A stretch of DNA of 64,000 nucleotides from Pectobacterium brasiliense (GCF_016950255.1 NZ_JACGFN010000001.1:2666001-2730000), one strand, 5' to 3'; counted from the first letter of the stretch, positions 8,862 to 20,500 are shown. Notes: generated by a model from the sequence alone, not told the origin. Numbers and translations: made by a program.

Positions 8862-9722
8862 ATGTTGATTTCAATGACCGATATCCTTAAGCCCACGCGT
8901 GAACATCGCTTCGCTATCGGCGCCTTTAACGTGGCCGACAGCTGCTTTATCCGCGCCGTGGTGGAAGAAGCCGAAGCAACGAATACTCCAGCCATTATCT
9001 CTATCCACCCGAGCGAGCTGGAATTCGTGACCGATGAATTCTTCGCCTATGTGCGAGAAAGAACATTGCGTAGCCCGGTGCCGTTTGTCATCCACCTCGA
9101 TCATGGCGCGTCGATCGCACACGTCCTGCGCGCTATTCAGTGCGGATTTACCTCCGTGATGATCGACGGTTCGCTGCTGCCTTATGAAGAAAACGTGGCG
9201 CTTACGACCGAAGTGGTGAAGCTGGCACATGCCGTTGGTGTTTCCGTGGAGGGGGAATTAGGGACGATTGGTGATACTGGCACCACGATAGAAGGCGGCG
9301 TTAGCAAAGTGATCTACACCGACCCCGAGCAGGCGGAAGATTTCGTCAACCGGACGGGCGTTGATACGTTAGCCGTCGCTATCGGCACCGCGCACGGTAT
9401 CTATCCCAAAGACCTGAAGCCAGAGCTGCAAATGCATATCCTGCGGGATATCTCGCAGCGGGTCTCGATTCCGCTCGTCCTGCACGGTGGTTCCGCCAAC
9501 CCAGACGCCGAAATTGCCGAAGCGGTAACGCTTGGCGTGGGCAAAATCAATATCTCCAGCGACATGAAATTCGCCTATTTCCAGAAAGCGCGGGAAATCC
9601 TCAGCCGTGAAACCTGGTGGGATCCGAATGCCATCTACCCAGAACCGATTAAGGCGGCAAAAGAGGTGATTCGCTACAAAATGGCGCTCTTCGGTTCGAC
9701 AGGCAAAGCCGATTTATATTGA
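8862..9722 (+). CDS. Class II ketose-bisphosphate aldolase family protein (second copy)
   Basis: 286-residue aldolase related to GatY/KbaY/YdjI. Metal ligands His81 (HLDHGA), His178 (IGTAHGIYP) and His208 (LHGGSA) are present, as are the EGELGTIGD strand (130-138) and a C-terminal KMALFGSTGKA segment typical of tagatose/fructose-bisphosphate aldolases. The frame is open 39 codons upstream into the first aldolase; ATG 8862 is chosen because CAGGAGAG (8847-8854) precedes it and MLISMTDILKPTREHRFAIGAFNV matches the family N-terminus. Last gene of the operon; no clear terminator follows. Confidence 0.86.
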   Translation: MLISMTDILKPTREHRFAIGAFNVADSCFIRAVVEEAEATNTPAIISIHPSELEFVTDEFFAYVRERTLRSPVPFVIHLDHGASIAHVLRAIQCGFTSVMIDGSLLPYEENVALTTEVVKLAHAVGVSVEGELGTIGDTGTTIEGGVSKVIYTDPEQAEDFVNRTGVDTLAVAIGTAHGIYPKDLKPELQMHILRDISQRVSIPLVLHGGSANPDAEIAEAVTLGVGKINISSDMKFAYFQKAREILSRETWWDPNAIYPEPIKAAKEVIRYKMALFGSTGKADLY

Positions 9723-9854
9723 TACCCAATGCGTCAGGTTGGCATGTTCACGAAACCAATCTGGCGCTTCACGATAAAAACAACATATTAATAGTGCTAA
9801 TTAATTTTATTAACCTAATTCTGAAAATCAAACGTTCTGTCTTTTCAACCCCGT

Positions 9855-9861
9855 CTATACT
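9855..9861 (+). promoter_or_regulatory. Candidate sigma-S-type -10 element
   Basis: CTATACT followed by TTAATT resembles the RpoS-preferred extended -10 pattern CTATACT-TAA. It lies about 75 bases upstream of the start at 9937. No good -35 is visible. Confidence 0.35.
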
Positions 9862-9936
9862 TTAATTATTTTAATCAAATAGCTTTCCAGTGTCATTTAC
9901 TAACGACATGAAATAGTAGACAAAAAAGGGGATTTT

Positions 9937-10980
9937 ATGAACGCAACAGCTGAACTTTACGAATCAAAGAAGATTTCATGGGGCAGTATCATCGCTGGCG
10001 TTGTCACCGTATTAGCCGTTTCTTTACTGCTTTCCACATTAGGCACAAGTTTCGGCCTCGCCATTGTCGATCCTTTATCGGATGAACCGGTCAGCGGCGT
10101 TGGCACCACCGTTCTACTGTGGTCGTCTTTATCTATTATCATCAGTTTGGCTGCGGGCGGATTTATTGCGGGGAGGCTGGCCGCGATTGATGGCATCATT
10201 CATGGTTTTATGGTCTGGGCAACAACACTGCTCGTGGCCGTGATTCTCGGCGGGATGCTGATTGGCGGTACACTGAAAGCAACGGGTAATGCACTAGGCT
10301 CTGTCGCTTCTGCGACAGGTAGTGCGCTGTCCGGCGCAGGTTCGGCCGTGGGAGGGGGTCTTCAAGGGCTGGCGAATCTTGGTTCTCAGGCATTTGGTAA
10401 CATTGAACTAGATTCTTCATTACAACCGGAAGAAATCACTCAGGAAGTTGCCAACGCGCTGCGTAAAAGTGATATCGACTCCCTCCATCCTGACTATATG
10501 AAACAACAGTTGGAGGCCGCGAAAAAAGATATTAGCACAGCGGTGAAAGCCATCGCGGTAAACGGTGAAGACAGTGAAAAAGTGATTCAGGACCTTCTGG
10601 CCAAACTAAAAAAACGTGGTGAAGCATTAACTCAGGATGTCGATCGTGACAGCCTGACCAAAACGCTAGCGGATAATACCAGCCTGTCACAGGACGAGGT
10701 GAATAAAACCGTCGATAATCTGATTGCCGCGAAAAACAAAACCGCTGAGTTAGTGAATACCCGCTTGCAGGATGTCGAAGCCAACATTGAGCAGGCAAAA
10801 CAGCAGTATGAGGCGCTAAAACAAAAAGCACGTGAGCAAGCTGCAGAAGCCGCCGCCGCAGGTGCGAAAGCCGCGCTGTGGTCCTTCTTTGCGCTGTTAA
10901 TTGGTGCCATCGTCAGCCTGTTTTCTGGTCTATGGGGGGTTAAAACCAGCGCACGCTATCGCCACACTGCACAAGTATAG
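9937..10980 (+). CDS. Uncharacterised membrane protein with coiled central domain
   Basis: Function not recognised. The 347-residue protein has three N-terminal hydrophobic segments (about 15-43, 55-80, 86-111), then a Gly/Ala/Ser-rich stretch (106-150). A hydrophilic, helix-rich region (about 160-310) with many Lys, Asp, Glu and Gln and a coiled-coil-like end (268-305) follows, then one C-terminal membrane segment (312-334) and a short basic tail. This predicts the central domain on one side of the inner membrane, held by helices at both ends. An SD (AAAAGGGG, 9925-9932) precedes the ATG. It is a single-gene unit ending at the terminator at 11019. A sigma-S-like -10 upstream hints at a stress role, but that is weak. 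Confidence 0.75.
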   Translation: MNATAELYESKKISWGSIIAGVVTVLAVSLLLSTLGTSFGLAIVDPLSDEPVSGVGTTVLLWSSLSIIISLAAGGFIAGRLAAIDGIIHGFMVWATTLLVAVILGGMLIGGTLKATGNALGSVASATGSALSGAGSAVGGGLQGLANLGSQAFGNIELDSSLQPEEITQEVANALRKSDIDSLHPDYMKQQLEAAKKDISTAVKAIAVNGEDSEKVIQDLLAKLKKRGEALTQDVDRDSLTKTLADNTSLSQDEVNKTVDNLIAAKNKTAELVNTRLQDVEANIEQAKQQYEALKQKAREQAAEAAAAGAKAALWSFFALLIGAIVSLFSGLWGVKTSARYRHTAQV

Positions 10981-11018
10981 GGATGAACGCCGCGTGATAG
11001 TGTTTGTCACAAGACAGT

Positions 11019-11057
11019 AAAAAAACGGCCACGAAGATAACCTAGTGGCCGTTTTTT
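11019..11057. terminator. Bidirectional rho-independent terminator
   Basis: Stem AAAAACGGCCAC / GTGGCCG-TTTTTT with a 12-base loop. It serves the membrane protein gene on the plus strand and parE on the minus strand. Confidence 0.9.
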
Positions 11058-11077
11058 ATCGGATAAATACACCGACG

Positions 11078-13009
<1,932 letters not shown>

Positions 13010-13057
13010 TTAACGAACCGCTTTCGGCGGATCGTTTTTCAATGCATAGGTGGCGAT

Positions 13058-13639
13058 TCAGTCTGTCGTGAGCCCTAAAAAATTCACAATCGGTGCGAAA
13101 AAGTGCTCAAATCCGACAAAGGCATGATTGCCCCCTGACTCCACAGTTTGACGGCAGGCCGTGTAATACGCGACTGCCTGACGATAGTCCAGAACCTCAT
13201 CCCCTGTCTGCAACAGCAGCCAGAGCAAATCCGGCGATTCCAGTCGGTCAACCTGCATGACCTTCAGATCGTAAACGTGCCGAGACTCTAGCACATATTT
13301 TTCACCGGTGTAGGGGTTCTGATATTCGCCAAGATGGTCCAGCAACAGTTCAAACGGCTTCACCGCAGGGTTCACCACCACGGCAGGCAGCATAAAACAC
13401 TGGGACAGCCAGGTGGCATAATAACCACCGAGGGAAGAGCCAACAATGCCCACCGGACGACCGGCCCGCTCCATAATCAGCGACTCCATCATCTCAGCCG
13501 CCTCTGACGGATACGGTGGGAGCTGTGGAATCACCATATCAATTTCAGGATGCTGCTCTGCCAGCCACGTTTGCAGAGCCGTCGCTTTCGCCGACTGTGG
13601 CGTACTGTTGAAGCCGTGCAGATAAAGAAGCGTTGGCAT
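13058..13639 (-). CDS. yqiA: Esterase YqiA
   Basis: 193-residue alpha/beta-hydrolase of the UPF0227 family, with esterase activity reported for the E. coli protein. The nucleophile elbow GSSLGGYYA and the N-terminal [15 protein letters not shown] are visible; the C-terminal His lies in [12 protein letters not shown]. Its ATG shares one base with the cpdA stop (TAATG, 13637-13641), indicating coupled translation. The physiological substrate is not known. Confidence 0.93.
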   Translation of the reverse strand: MPTLLYLHGFNSTPQSAKATALQTWLAEQHPEIDMVIPQLPPYPSEAAEMMESLIMERAGRPVGIVGSSLGGYYATWLSQCFMLPAVVVNPAVKPFELLLDHLGEYQNPYTGEKYVLESRHVYDLKVMQVDRLESPDLLWLLLQTGDEVLDYRQAVAYYTACRQTVESGGNHAFVGFEHFFAPIVNFLGLTTD

Positions 13640-14466
13640 TAGTAACCGTCCGAATCCATGTCAGGCAGGAATTCGCTGCCTGAGAGGCGATAGACCTCGG
13701 TTTCCAGACGGCCATCCGGCAGCAGGTCCAGATAGCGCCAGCCCGGTGCCACGTCATCAATGGTGAAGTTAGTACAGTGCGGTTTGAACTGTACGCAGGT
13801 CGACGGCGTGGCCAGCAAGCGGCGGCCATGCCAGTCAAAATCCATCTCCTGATGAATATGACCACACAGCACGGTGTTCACCTGCGGATAGCGATCCAGC
13901 ACCGCAGACAGATTATGTGCGTTACGCAAGCTATGCTGATCGAGCCAGGTACAGCCAGAAGGATGCGGATGATGGTGCAGCAGCAGCAGCGTAAAGCGAT
14001 CGGGCTGACTTTTCAGACTGCGCTCCAGCCATTCAAGCTGGTATTCGCTCAGCTCTCCGTGTGGGACGCCGAACACCTGACTGTCCAACAGGATGATCTG
14101 CCACTTGTCGCCCAGCAGCACATGCTTGGACGGTGCAATACCGGCGTCAGCCAGCGCATCGACCATCGCCGGTTGGAAATCGTGGTTACCCGGGAGCCAT
14201 ACGCAAGGTGCAGGGATCTGCGCAATCCCGCGAGAGAAATGGTGATAGGCTTGCAGCGTGTGATCCTGCGCCAAATCGCCCGTCGCGACGATCAAATCAA
14301 ACGCATCCTGCCGAGCCTGGATGGCATTCAGCACAGCGTGATAGCTACGATAGGTGTTGATACCCAGCAAGGTTTCATGCTCGCCCGCAAAAAGATGGGT
14401 ATCTGTTATTTGTAAAATCCTGACTCTGGCGCCACTCGCCACAGGCAGTGTCAACAGGCTTTCCAA
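13639..14466 (-). CDS. cpdA: 3',5'-cyclic-AMP phosphodiesterase
   Basis: Cytoplasmic metallophosphoesterase that hydrolyses cAMP to AMP and so tempers CRP signalling. 275 residues, the same length as E. coli CpdA. Binuclear-metal motifs appear in order: ITDTHLF (D-x-H), GDLAQDH (GD), GNHDFQ (GNHD), [12 protein letters not shown] and GHIHQEMD (GHxH). It lies between yqiB and yqiA as in E. coli, coupled to yqiA by the TAATG overlap. Upstream, 14467-14573 is a short gap to yqiB. Confidence 0.96.
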   Translation of the reverse strand: MESLLTLPVASGARVRILQITDTHLFAGEHETLLGINTYRSYHAVLNAIQARQDAFDLIVATGDLAQDHTLQAYHHFSRGIAQIPAPCVWLPGNHDFQPAMVDALADAGIAPSKHVLLGDKWQIILLDSQVFGVPHGELSEYQLEWLERSLKSQPDRFTLLLLHHHPHPSGCTWLDQHSLRNAHNLSAVLDRYPQVNTVLCGHIHQEMDFDWHGRRLLATPSTCVQFKPHCTNFTIDDVAPGWRYLDLLPDGRLETEVYRLSGSEFLPDMDSDGY

Positions 14467-14573
14467 ATGGTGTCCTTGGTTACGTAAATCTGTCTCTACC
14501 CGTCATCTTCCAAATTGCAGAATACGCTGCCTTCCCTTGTTGGTTCGACTGTCGTCGTCCTGCGTCTTGAAAT

Positions 14574-15005
14574 CTATTGGGTATCAAAAACCGGTATCGA
14601 CATCGAACCATACGCCAAACAATACTTTAGCCAATCAGCAAGAAACTGATTAATTTGATGCTTTTCGTCACGTTGATGTAACTTCTTATTAGGATAATCA
14701 TAACGTGCTTTGAAGCGAAAGATCTGCTGGCTGGCACACACTTCCGCAACCAACGCATCATGATACAACCTAACGCTCATCATTGGCAGGCTCCAGTAAC
14801 TGACAGTGGGCGCTGTCTGCTTAATTTCCACCAATGAGGTATAGCGAGTAGACTCAAGAATCGTCAGTTGATAGACCGCATTATTGACGTGATAAACCGC
14901 GATTTCGCCGACTTCATCAATTTTTGGCAGCAAACGCCGCAATTGCATGAAGTTGGTTTCACATAGCCTCATCATGGCCGGGAAATCCGGAGTATAACGT
15001 TTCAT
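14574..15005 (-). CDS. yqiB: DUF1249 family protein YqiB
   Basis: 143-residue conserved protein of unknown function, collinear with E. coli YqiB. The conserved tail [20 protein letters not shown] is intact. The frame is open seven codons upstream, into the nudF end; the start at 15005 ([19 protein letters not shown]) matches E. coli. It begins 4 bases after the nudF stop, so it is probably co-transcribed with nudF and cpdA. Confidence 0.9.
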   Translation of the reverse strand: MKRYTPDFPAMMRLCETNFMQLRRLLPKIDEVGEIAVYHVNNAVYQLTILESTRYTSLVEIKQTAPTVSYWSLPMMSVRLYHDALVAEVCASQQIFRFKARYDYPNKKLHQRDEKHQINQFLADWLKYCLAYGSMSIPVFDTQ

Positions 15006-15009
15006 AAAT

Positions 15010-15642
15010 TCAATCCACCCACTCACGTTTCAGTTCTTCATGGTGCAACGCCAACCATTGCAAGGCAATGACAGACGCCGCGTTATCAACGATGCCTTCT
15101 TCAACCCATTGATAACTTTGTTTACGGCTCACCACATGTACGCGGATATCTTCATTCTCTTCCGCCAGACCGTGGATACCTTTCGCAGTACGCGTATCCA
15201 CTTCGCCCACGATCACCGCCAGACGCTCGCTGGTGCCGCCGGGGCTGGCAAGATAGCTGATTATCGGTCGGCAACGGCCAACCCTTAATCCGGCTTCTTC
15301 CTCTGCTTCGCGCCGCGCCACTTCTTCATGGCTTTCTCCTGGCTCAATCATGCCAGCCACCAGCTCAAACAGCCAGGGAGACGCGCTGGTGTCGTAGGCA
15401 GCGATACGAATCTGTTCGATTAATACCACTTCATCACGCACCGGATCGTAAGGCAGTAACACCACGGCATGGCCACGTTCGAAGATCTCACGGCTGACCT
15501 CACCGCTCATGCCGCCATTAAACAAGCGATGACGGAAACGGTAGCGCTCCAGCGAAAAAAAACCGTCGTACAGCGTTTCGCGTGCAATAATTTCTACATC
15601 ATCTTTGGTGAAAGTAACCGGACCGGATACGGAAGACGCCAT
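15010..15642 (-). CDS. nudF: ADP-ribose pyrophosphatase
   Basis: Nudix hydrolase that splits ADP-ribose into AMP and ribose-5-phosphate. 210 residues, against 209 in E. coli. The Nudix box is complete: [23 protein letters not shown] region, fitting G-x5-E-x7-REUxEExGU. The flanking [19 protein letters not shown] is family-typical. First gene of the nudF-yqiB-cpdA-yqiA group, divergent from tolC. Confidence 0.95.
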   Translation of the reverse strand: MASSVSGPVTFTKDDVEIIARETLYDGFFSLERYRFRHRLFNGGMSGEVSREIFERGHAVVLLPYDPVRDEVVLIEQIRIAAYDTSASPWLFELVAGMIEPGESHEEVARREAEEEAGLRVGRCRPIISYLASPGGTSERLAVIVGEVDTRTAKGIHGLAEENEDIRVHVVSRKQSYQWVEEGIVDNAASVIALQWLALHHEELKREWVD

Positions 15643-15978
15643 GGCTGTACTCCTGTAACAAGTATTAATGGAATCCGGTATTGTATGGCGGAATCCGCTG
15701 TCATTATACTCATCATTGTTTTTGAACGTTTATTAGGCGTGACGTCGGCCAAGTGAGGGGATTCTCACCCATCGCATCACTTTTCGGTGCCTTACTGAAC
15801 AGAAAAACGCCGCACTGAATCATCCAACAGGTCAATTTACCTGGACCTGTGGGCATATTCCGCTGAAAGATGGCACGTTCAGCTACCTTATCCTATTGGC
15901 AGATTCTGATAGAATCGACAATTATTCGTCTACAGACAGCGCTACCATAGCGAGATTGCTGCACAACAAGGAATGCAA
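15643..15978. other. nudF-tolC divergent intergenic region
   Basis: 336 bases holding the divergent control signals of nudF and tolC. The recognisable element is the marbox-like sequence at 15870-15888 with a promoter candidate just after it. Nothing else is convincing. Confidence 0.6.
15870..15915 (+). promoter_or_regulatory. Candidate MarA/SoxS/Rob box and tolC promoter
   Basis: ATGGCACGTTCAGCTACCT (15870-15888) fits the marbox pattern AYnGCACnnWnnRYYAAAY at 12 of 14 defined positions. It runs into a possible -35 TTATCC (15888-15893), with -10 TAGAAT (15910-15915) 16 bases further. A box touching the -35 is the class II activation geometry. E. coli tolC is a known member of the mar/sox/rob regulon. 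Confidence 0.55.
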
Positions 15979-17370
15979 ATGAAGAAATTGCTCCCTCTTC
16001 TTATTGGTCTGAGCCTGGGTGGTTTTAGCGCCATGAGTCAGGCGGAAAACCTGTTACAAGTCTACCAGCAGGCAAAAAGCACCAACCCTGATTTACGCAG
16101 CTCTGCGGCAACCCGCGACGCCGCGTTTGAAAAAATTAATCAAGCGCGCAGCCCGTTACTGCCTCAACTTGGTTTAGGCGCTGACTATACCTATAACAGA
16201 GGCTACCGTGACAGCAAAGGCGTAGACAGCAACGTCAAGGGCGCTTCACTGCAATTGACCCAGACCTTGTTCGACATGTCTAAATGGCGTGCGCTGACGT
16301 TGCAGGAAAAACAAGCGGGTATTGAAGACGTTACCTATCAGACCGCTCAGCAAAACCTGATGCTGAACACAGCAACCGCCTATTTCAACGTCCTGCGGGC
16401 TATTGACTCGCTGTCCTACATCAATGCGCAGAAGCAGGCGATTTATCGCCAGTTGGATCAGACCACACAGCGTTTCAACGTGGGTCTGGTTGCGATTACC
16501 GACGTCCAGAACGCCCGTGCACAGTATGACAGCGTGCTGGCAAATGAAGTGTTGACCCGCAATACGCTGGATAACGCGTTAGAATCACTGCGTCAGATCA
16601 CCGGCAATTTCTACCCACAGCTGGCCGGTCTGAACATCGAGCGTTTCTCCACCCAGAAACCTGAAGCGGTTAATAACCTGCTGAAAGAAGCGGAAAATCG
16701 CAACCTGAACCTGTTGTCCGCACGTTTGAGCCAGGATTTGGCACGTGAGCAGATTCGCTCCGCCGAAACAGGCTACATGCCGACGTTGGATCTCACCGCA
16801 TCGACGGGCGTGAGCGATACCCGCTATTCCGGTTCACGGACAAATAGTGGCAACTTCAACGACAGCGACGCCGGGCAGCACAAAGTCGGCATCAACTTCA
16901 CCCTGCCACTCTACAGTGGTGGCGCGACTAACTCTCAGGTGAAACAGGCGCAGCATAGCTATGTTAGCTCTAGTGAGTTACTGGAAAGCGCACACCGTTC
17001 TGTGATCCAGACAGTCCGTTCATCGTTTAACAATATTTCTGCGTCCATCAGCAGCATCAATGCTTACAAACAGGCGGAAGTGTCTGCACAAAGCTCTCTG
17101 GATGCAATGGAAGCGGGTTATCAGGTAGGCACGCGCACCATCGTTGACGTACTGGATGCCACCACTACGCTGTATAACGCCAAACAGCAGCTCTCTAGCG
17201 CTCGTTATGATTACCTGATCAATCAGCTAAACATAAAGTCCGCACAGGGCACGCTGAGCGAAACCGATCTACAAGCGCTGAATGCGTCACTGGGCCAACC
17301 GGTATCCACCACGCCAGCCGTAACTGACAACAGCGCCCCGCTGACCACTACTGCCTCGGCGCAGCGTTAA
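15979..17370 (+). CDS. tolC: Outer membrane efflux channel TolC
   Basis: Trimeric outer-membrane channel-tunnel for RND, MFS and ABC efflux pumps and type I secretion. The signal peptide spans residues 1-22 (MKKLLPLLIGLSLGGFSAMSQA). Two outer-membrane-factor repeats follow, with the conserved TRFNVGL-type segments TQRFNVGLVAITDVQNARAQ and GYQVGTRTIVDVLDATTTL. Start: the ATG at 15979 is preferred over 15973, because AAGGA (15968-15972) is 6 bases from it and it matches E. coli. The protein has 463 residues against 493; the shortage is in the variable periplasmic C-terminal tail, which is dispensable in E. coli. Confidence 0.96.
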   Translation: MKKLLPLLIGLSLGGFSAMSQAENLLQVYQQAKSTNPDLRSSAATRDAAFEKINQARSPLLPQLGLGADYTYNRGYRDSKGVDSNVKGASLQLTQTLFDMSKWRALTLQEKQAGIEDVTYQTAQQNLMLNTATAYFNVLRAIDSLSYINAQKQAIYRQLDQTTQRFNVGLVAITDVQNARAQYDSVLANEVLTRNTLDNALESLRQITGNFYPQLAGLNIERFSTQKPEAVNNLLKEAENRNLNLLSARLSQDLAREQIRSAETGYMPTLDLTASTGVSDTRYSGSRTNSGNFNDSDAGQHKVGINFTLPLYSGGATNSQVKQAQHSYVSSSELLESAHRSVIQTVRSSFNNISASISSINAYKQAEVSAQSSLDAMEAGYQVGTRTIVDVLDATTTLYNAKQQLSSARYDYLINQLNIKSAQGTLSETDLQALNASLGQPVSTTPAVTDNSAPLTTTASAQR

Positions 17371-17400
17371 TCGGTAGCCGCGTTTGAAAGCATCAAATAC

Positions 17401-17425
17401 AGGGGAACCACGGTTCCCCTTTTTT
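17401..17425 (+). terminator. tolC rho-independent terminator
   Basis: AGGGGAACC-AC-GGTTCCCCT followed by TTTTT, 30 bases after the tolC stop. Confidence 0.85.
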
Positions 17426-17640
17426 ATACCCGTGCTTTTTCCACAAAATAACGCGACAGCACCAGAAAGCAGGAACCACCTTCTTTCGCTATAAAGCGAA
17501 ACGTTGCACAACAGAATGTATAGCAACGTAAAGACACCTTCAGTTACACCTATTGCCGCTTTAAATTCAAGCAGCCTTCCCCTATTCTTAGGCACACTTA
17601 TTTGTTATTGGCCGTGATGCTTTGCTCTGGGATAAACACG

Positions 17641-18315
17641 ATGAAACGTACAAAAAATATTAATCAGGAAACGTTCCGCAAGGAATGGCGGACGCACCGT
17701 CTGGCACCTGTTGCTTTGGCCGTCAGCGCCGTATTTTTCCTCGCGGGTTGCGAACAAACCGATGAAACCGTCTCCCTCTATCAGAATGCGGATGATTGTT
17801 CGTCAGCGAACCCGTCAATGGCTGCCCAGTGCACCACTGCATACAATAATGCGTTAAAAGAAGCAGAAAAAACGGCACCAAAATACGCAACGAAAGAAGA
17901 CTGCGTAGCGGAATTTGGCGAAGCGCAGTGTACTCAAACGCCTGCACCAGCACAGGCCGGTATGGCAGCAGAATCTCAGCAGGGCGGCGGTATGTCCTGG
18001 ATGCCGTTGATGGCCGGTTACATGATGGGCCGAATGATGGGTGGTGGTGCCGGTTTCGCACAGCAGCCGCTGTTCAGTCCAAAAACGCCAGCCAGCCCGG
18101 CCAATGGCCAGTTCGTTGATGCCGCTGGTAAAAACTACGGCAACGCGACAACAGGCCGCACGATGACCGTGCCGAAAACCGCACTGGCACCGAAGCCTGC
18201 AACGACCTCAACCATCACGCGTGGTGGCTTTGGTGAAACCGTCGCGAAGCAAAACAGCATGCAGCGCAGCAGCGCCAGTTCAAGTTCCAGCTCTTCCCGT
18301 AGCATGGGCGGCTGA
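17641..18315 (+). CDS. ygiB: DUF1190 family lipoprotein-like protein YgiB
   Basis: 224-residue protein of unknown function, collinear with E. coli YgiB. A hydrophobic segment ends in a lipobox-like FLAGCEQ (Cys at about residue 37), preceded by an unusually long, basic N-region. A Met/Gly-rich hydrophobic patch ([16 protein letters not shown]) follows, then a Ser-rich C-terminus ending SRSMGG. The frame is open 13 codons upstream, but [16 protein letters not shown] matches E. coli. ygiC starts 11 bases after its stop, so the pair is an operon. Confidence 0.9.
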   Translation: MKRTKNINQETFRKEWRTHRLAPVALAVSAVFFLAGCEQTDETVSLYQNADDCSSANPSMAAQCTTAYNNALKEAEKTAPKYATKEDCVAEFGEAQCTQTPAPAQAGMAAESQQGGGMSWMPLMAGYMMGRMMGGGAGFAQQPLFSPKTPASPANGQFVDAAGKNYGNATTGRTMTVPKTALAPKPATTSTITRGGFGETVAKQNSMQRSSASSSSSSSRSMGG

Positions 18316-18326
18316 GGACGTATTAG

Positions 18327-19487
18327 ATGAAGCGGATAGATATTACAGCGCGTCCTGACTGGCAGGAAAAAGCCACCGAATTTGGTTTTCGCTTCCACAC
18401 CATGTATGGCGAGCCCTACTGGAGCGAAGAGGCTTACTACCAGTTCACGCTTGCTCAGATCGAAGAGCTGGAAGAAGCCACAGCCGAGCTGCACCAGATG
18501 TGTCTGCAGGTGGTGGAAAAAGTCGTCAACAGCGACGCTCTGCTCGCCAAATTCCGAATTCCCAAACACACCTGGGAATTCGTCAGACATTCATGGCGCA
18601 CCAATCAGCCTTCGCTGTATTCACGCCTCGATCTGGCATATGACGGCAAATCCCCAGCCAAGCTGCTGGAGAACAATGCGGATACGCCAACGTCTCTGTA
18701 CGAAGCGGCCTTTTTCCAATGGCTTTGGCTGGAAGATCAAATCAACGCCGGAAACCTGCCGCAGAATTCAGACCAGTACAACAGCATTCAGGAAAAGCTG
18801 ATCGAACGCTTTGAAGAGCTAAAGCTCAATCACGGCTTCGGCCTGCTGCACTTCGCCTGCTGTCAGGATACGGAAGAAGATCGCGGCACGGTGCAATACC
18901 TTCAGGATTGTGCGCTGGAAGCCGGTCTGCCGAGCGAATTTCTGTACATTGAGGAAATTGGCCTCGGTGAGAAAGGCCAGTTCACCGACCCTGAAAATCA
19001 GGTAATTGGTAATCTGTTCAAGCTGTATCCGTGGGAGTTCATGCTGCGCGAGATGTTTTCCACCAAGCTGGAAGATGCGGGCGTGCGCTGGCTGGAACCG
19101 GCCTGGAAAAGCATTATTTCCAATAAAGCGCTGCTGCCAATGCTGTGGGAAATGTTCCCGAACCATCCCAACCTGCTTCCTGCCTATTTCGCGGAAGATG
19201 AACACCCTGAACTAGACAGCTACGTCATTAAGCCGCTGTTTTCACGCGAAGGGGCGAACATCCAGATCGTCGAAAATGGCAAAGAGATTGCGTCAGCCGA
19301 CGGCCCTTACGGCGAAGAAGGGATGATCGTCCAGCAGTACCATCAACTGCCAAAATTCGGCGACAGCTACACGCTGATTGGTAGCTGGCTGGTAAACGAT
19401 CAACCTTGCGGTATCGGCGTACGTGAAGATCGCGCCCTGATCACTCAGGATCTCTCGCGCTTCTATCCGCATATCATTCTGGATTAA
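18327..19487 (+). CDS. ygiC: Glutathionylspermidine synthase-like ATP-grasp protein YgiC
   Basis: 386-residue ATP-grasp ligase homologous to the synthetase half of Gsp synthase/amidase, without the amidase domain. Conserved segments include [28 protein letters not shown] near the substrate site, and [14 protein letters not shown] with EEGMIVQQY in the ATP-binding part. The true substrate of the E. coli homologue is not settled. It is co-transcribed with ygiB and followed by a strong hairpin at 19508. Confidence 0.93.
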   Translation: MKRIDITARPDWQEKATEFGFRFHTMYGEPYWSEEAYYQFTLAQIEELEEATAELHQMCLQVVEKVVNSDALLAKFRIPKHTWEFVRHSWRTNQPSLYSRLDLAYDGKSPAKLLENNADTPTSLYEAAFFQWLWLEDQINAGNLPQNSDQYNSIQEKLIERFEELKLNHGFGLLHFACCQDTEEDRGTVQYLQDCALEAGLPSEFLYIEEIGLGEKGQFTDPENQVIGNLFKLYPWEFMLREMFSTKLEDAGVRWLEPAWKSIISNKALLPMLWEMFPNHPNLLPAYFAEDEHPELDSYVIKPLFSREGANIQIVENGKEIASADGPYGEEGMIVQQYHQLPKFGDSYTLIGSWLVNDQPCGIGVREDRALITQDLSRFYPHIILD

Positions 19488-19507
19488 GCCGCAAAATTGA
19501 AACTAAT

Positions 19508-19535
19508 AAGGCACGGTGAAAACCGTGCCTTCTCA
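19508..19535. terminator. ygiBC terminator hairpin
   Basis: Perfect 10-base stem AAGGCACGGT / ACCGTGCCTT with a GAAA loop, between convergent ygiC and ygiD. The T-tract is short (TTCTCATTT). Confidence 0.75.
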
Positions 19536-19555
19536 TTTCTGCCACAAAAAGCGGA

Positions 19556-20341
19556 TTATCCCACCTGCACCGACAGCATACTCAGCGAACCCATTTCAAG
19601 CCCATCGACCGGAATGCCGATCGCCTCTTTACCGTCCCAGCTTCCCAGCACATAGAGCAGCGGGAAATAGTGATCGGGCGTCGGGTTGGATAATGCGGCA
19701 CCGTCATGCTGCATAAAATTAACCAGCGGATGGTCGTCGCCCTGATAAGTCAGGTTATCACGCACAAATTGATTGAACGAAATGGCCCACGGATACGGCT
19801 CAGCGTCGCCGTCCCATTTCACCATCCGCAGGTTATGCACGACGTTGCCACTCGCCACAATCATGAAGCCTTCATCACGCAGGGCTGCCAGTTTGCGCCC
19901 TAATTCGTAGTGATACGCGGCAGGCTGCGTGCCATCCACGCTCAGTTGCACAACGGGAATATCCGCATCGGGATACATCTTGATCAGCACACCCCAGGAG
20001 CCGTGATCCAAACCCCATTGGCTCTGATCGGCGGTAACGGGATACGGTGCCAGCACCTGTTGGATCCTCGCCGCCAATTCAGGCGAACCGGGTGCCGGAT
20101 ACTGGGTATCAAACAGCGCCTGTGGGAAGCCGCCAAAATCATGGATGGTGCGTGGGTTTTCCATCGCCGTTACGGCGGTGCCACGGGTATACCAGTGGGC
20201 AGAAACCGCGATAATCGCCTTCGGACGCGGCAGCGTCTCACCCAGCGTTTGCCATGCCTGCGTATACACATTGTTTTCCAACACGTTCATCGGGCTACCG
20301 TGGCCGAGGAACAGTGCAGGCATCCGGGAAGTGTTGTTCAT
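19556..20341 (-). CDS. ygiD: 4,5-DOPA dioxygenase extradiol-like protein YgiD
   Basis: 261-residue LigB-superfamily ring-opening dioxygenase homologue. Metal-binding His residues are visible in LFLGHGSPMN, VSAHWYTRG, GLDHGSWG and SGNVVHNLR. The E. coli protein acts on L-DOPA in vitro; its natural role is uncertain. An ATG lies two codons upstream (20347), but AGAGGA (20349-20354) is only 1 base from it and 7 bases from the ATG at 20341, so 20341 is chosen. Convergent with ygiC. Confidence 0.92.
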   Translation of the reverse strand: MNNTSRMPALFLGHGSPMNVLENNVYTQAWQTLGETLPRPKAIIAVSAHWYTRGTAVTAMENPRTIHDFGGFPQALFDTQYPAPGSPELAARIQQVLAPYPVTADQSQWGLDHGSWGVLIKMYPDADIPVVQLSVDGTQPAAYHYELGRKLAALRDEGFMIVASGNVVHNLRMVKWDGDAEPYPWAISFNQFVRDNLTYQGDDHPLVNFMQHDGAALSNPTPDHYFPLLYVLGSWDGKEAIGIPVDGLEMGSLSMLSVQVG

Positions 20342-20500
20342 AGTCATATCCTCTGAAAGATGTCAGCGAGCGTGCAGCCGCACGCGATAGCCTTACTTTA
20401 CGCGCTTTATGACACAGAAAAAGTCAGAGTTATGTGATGGAGAACATCAATTAATTTGAAAGGTATGGCATACATGGCAGGATGAAAGAAAAAGCCTCCT

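Noticed and set aside
13777-14415. 212-codon plus-strand frame inside cpdA
   Set aside because: Antisense to cpdA with its complete metallophosphoesterase motifs; no ribosome-binding site.
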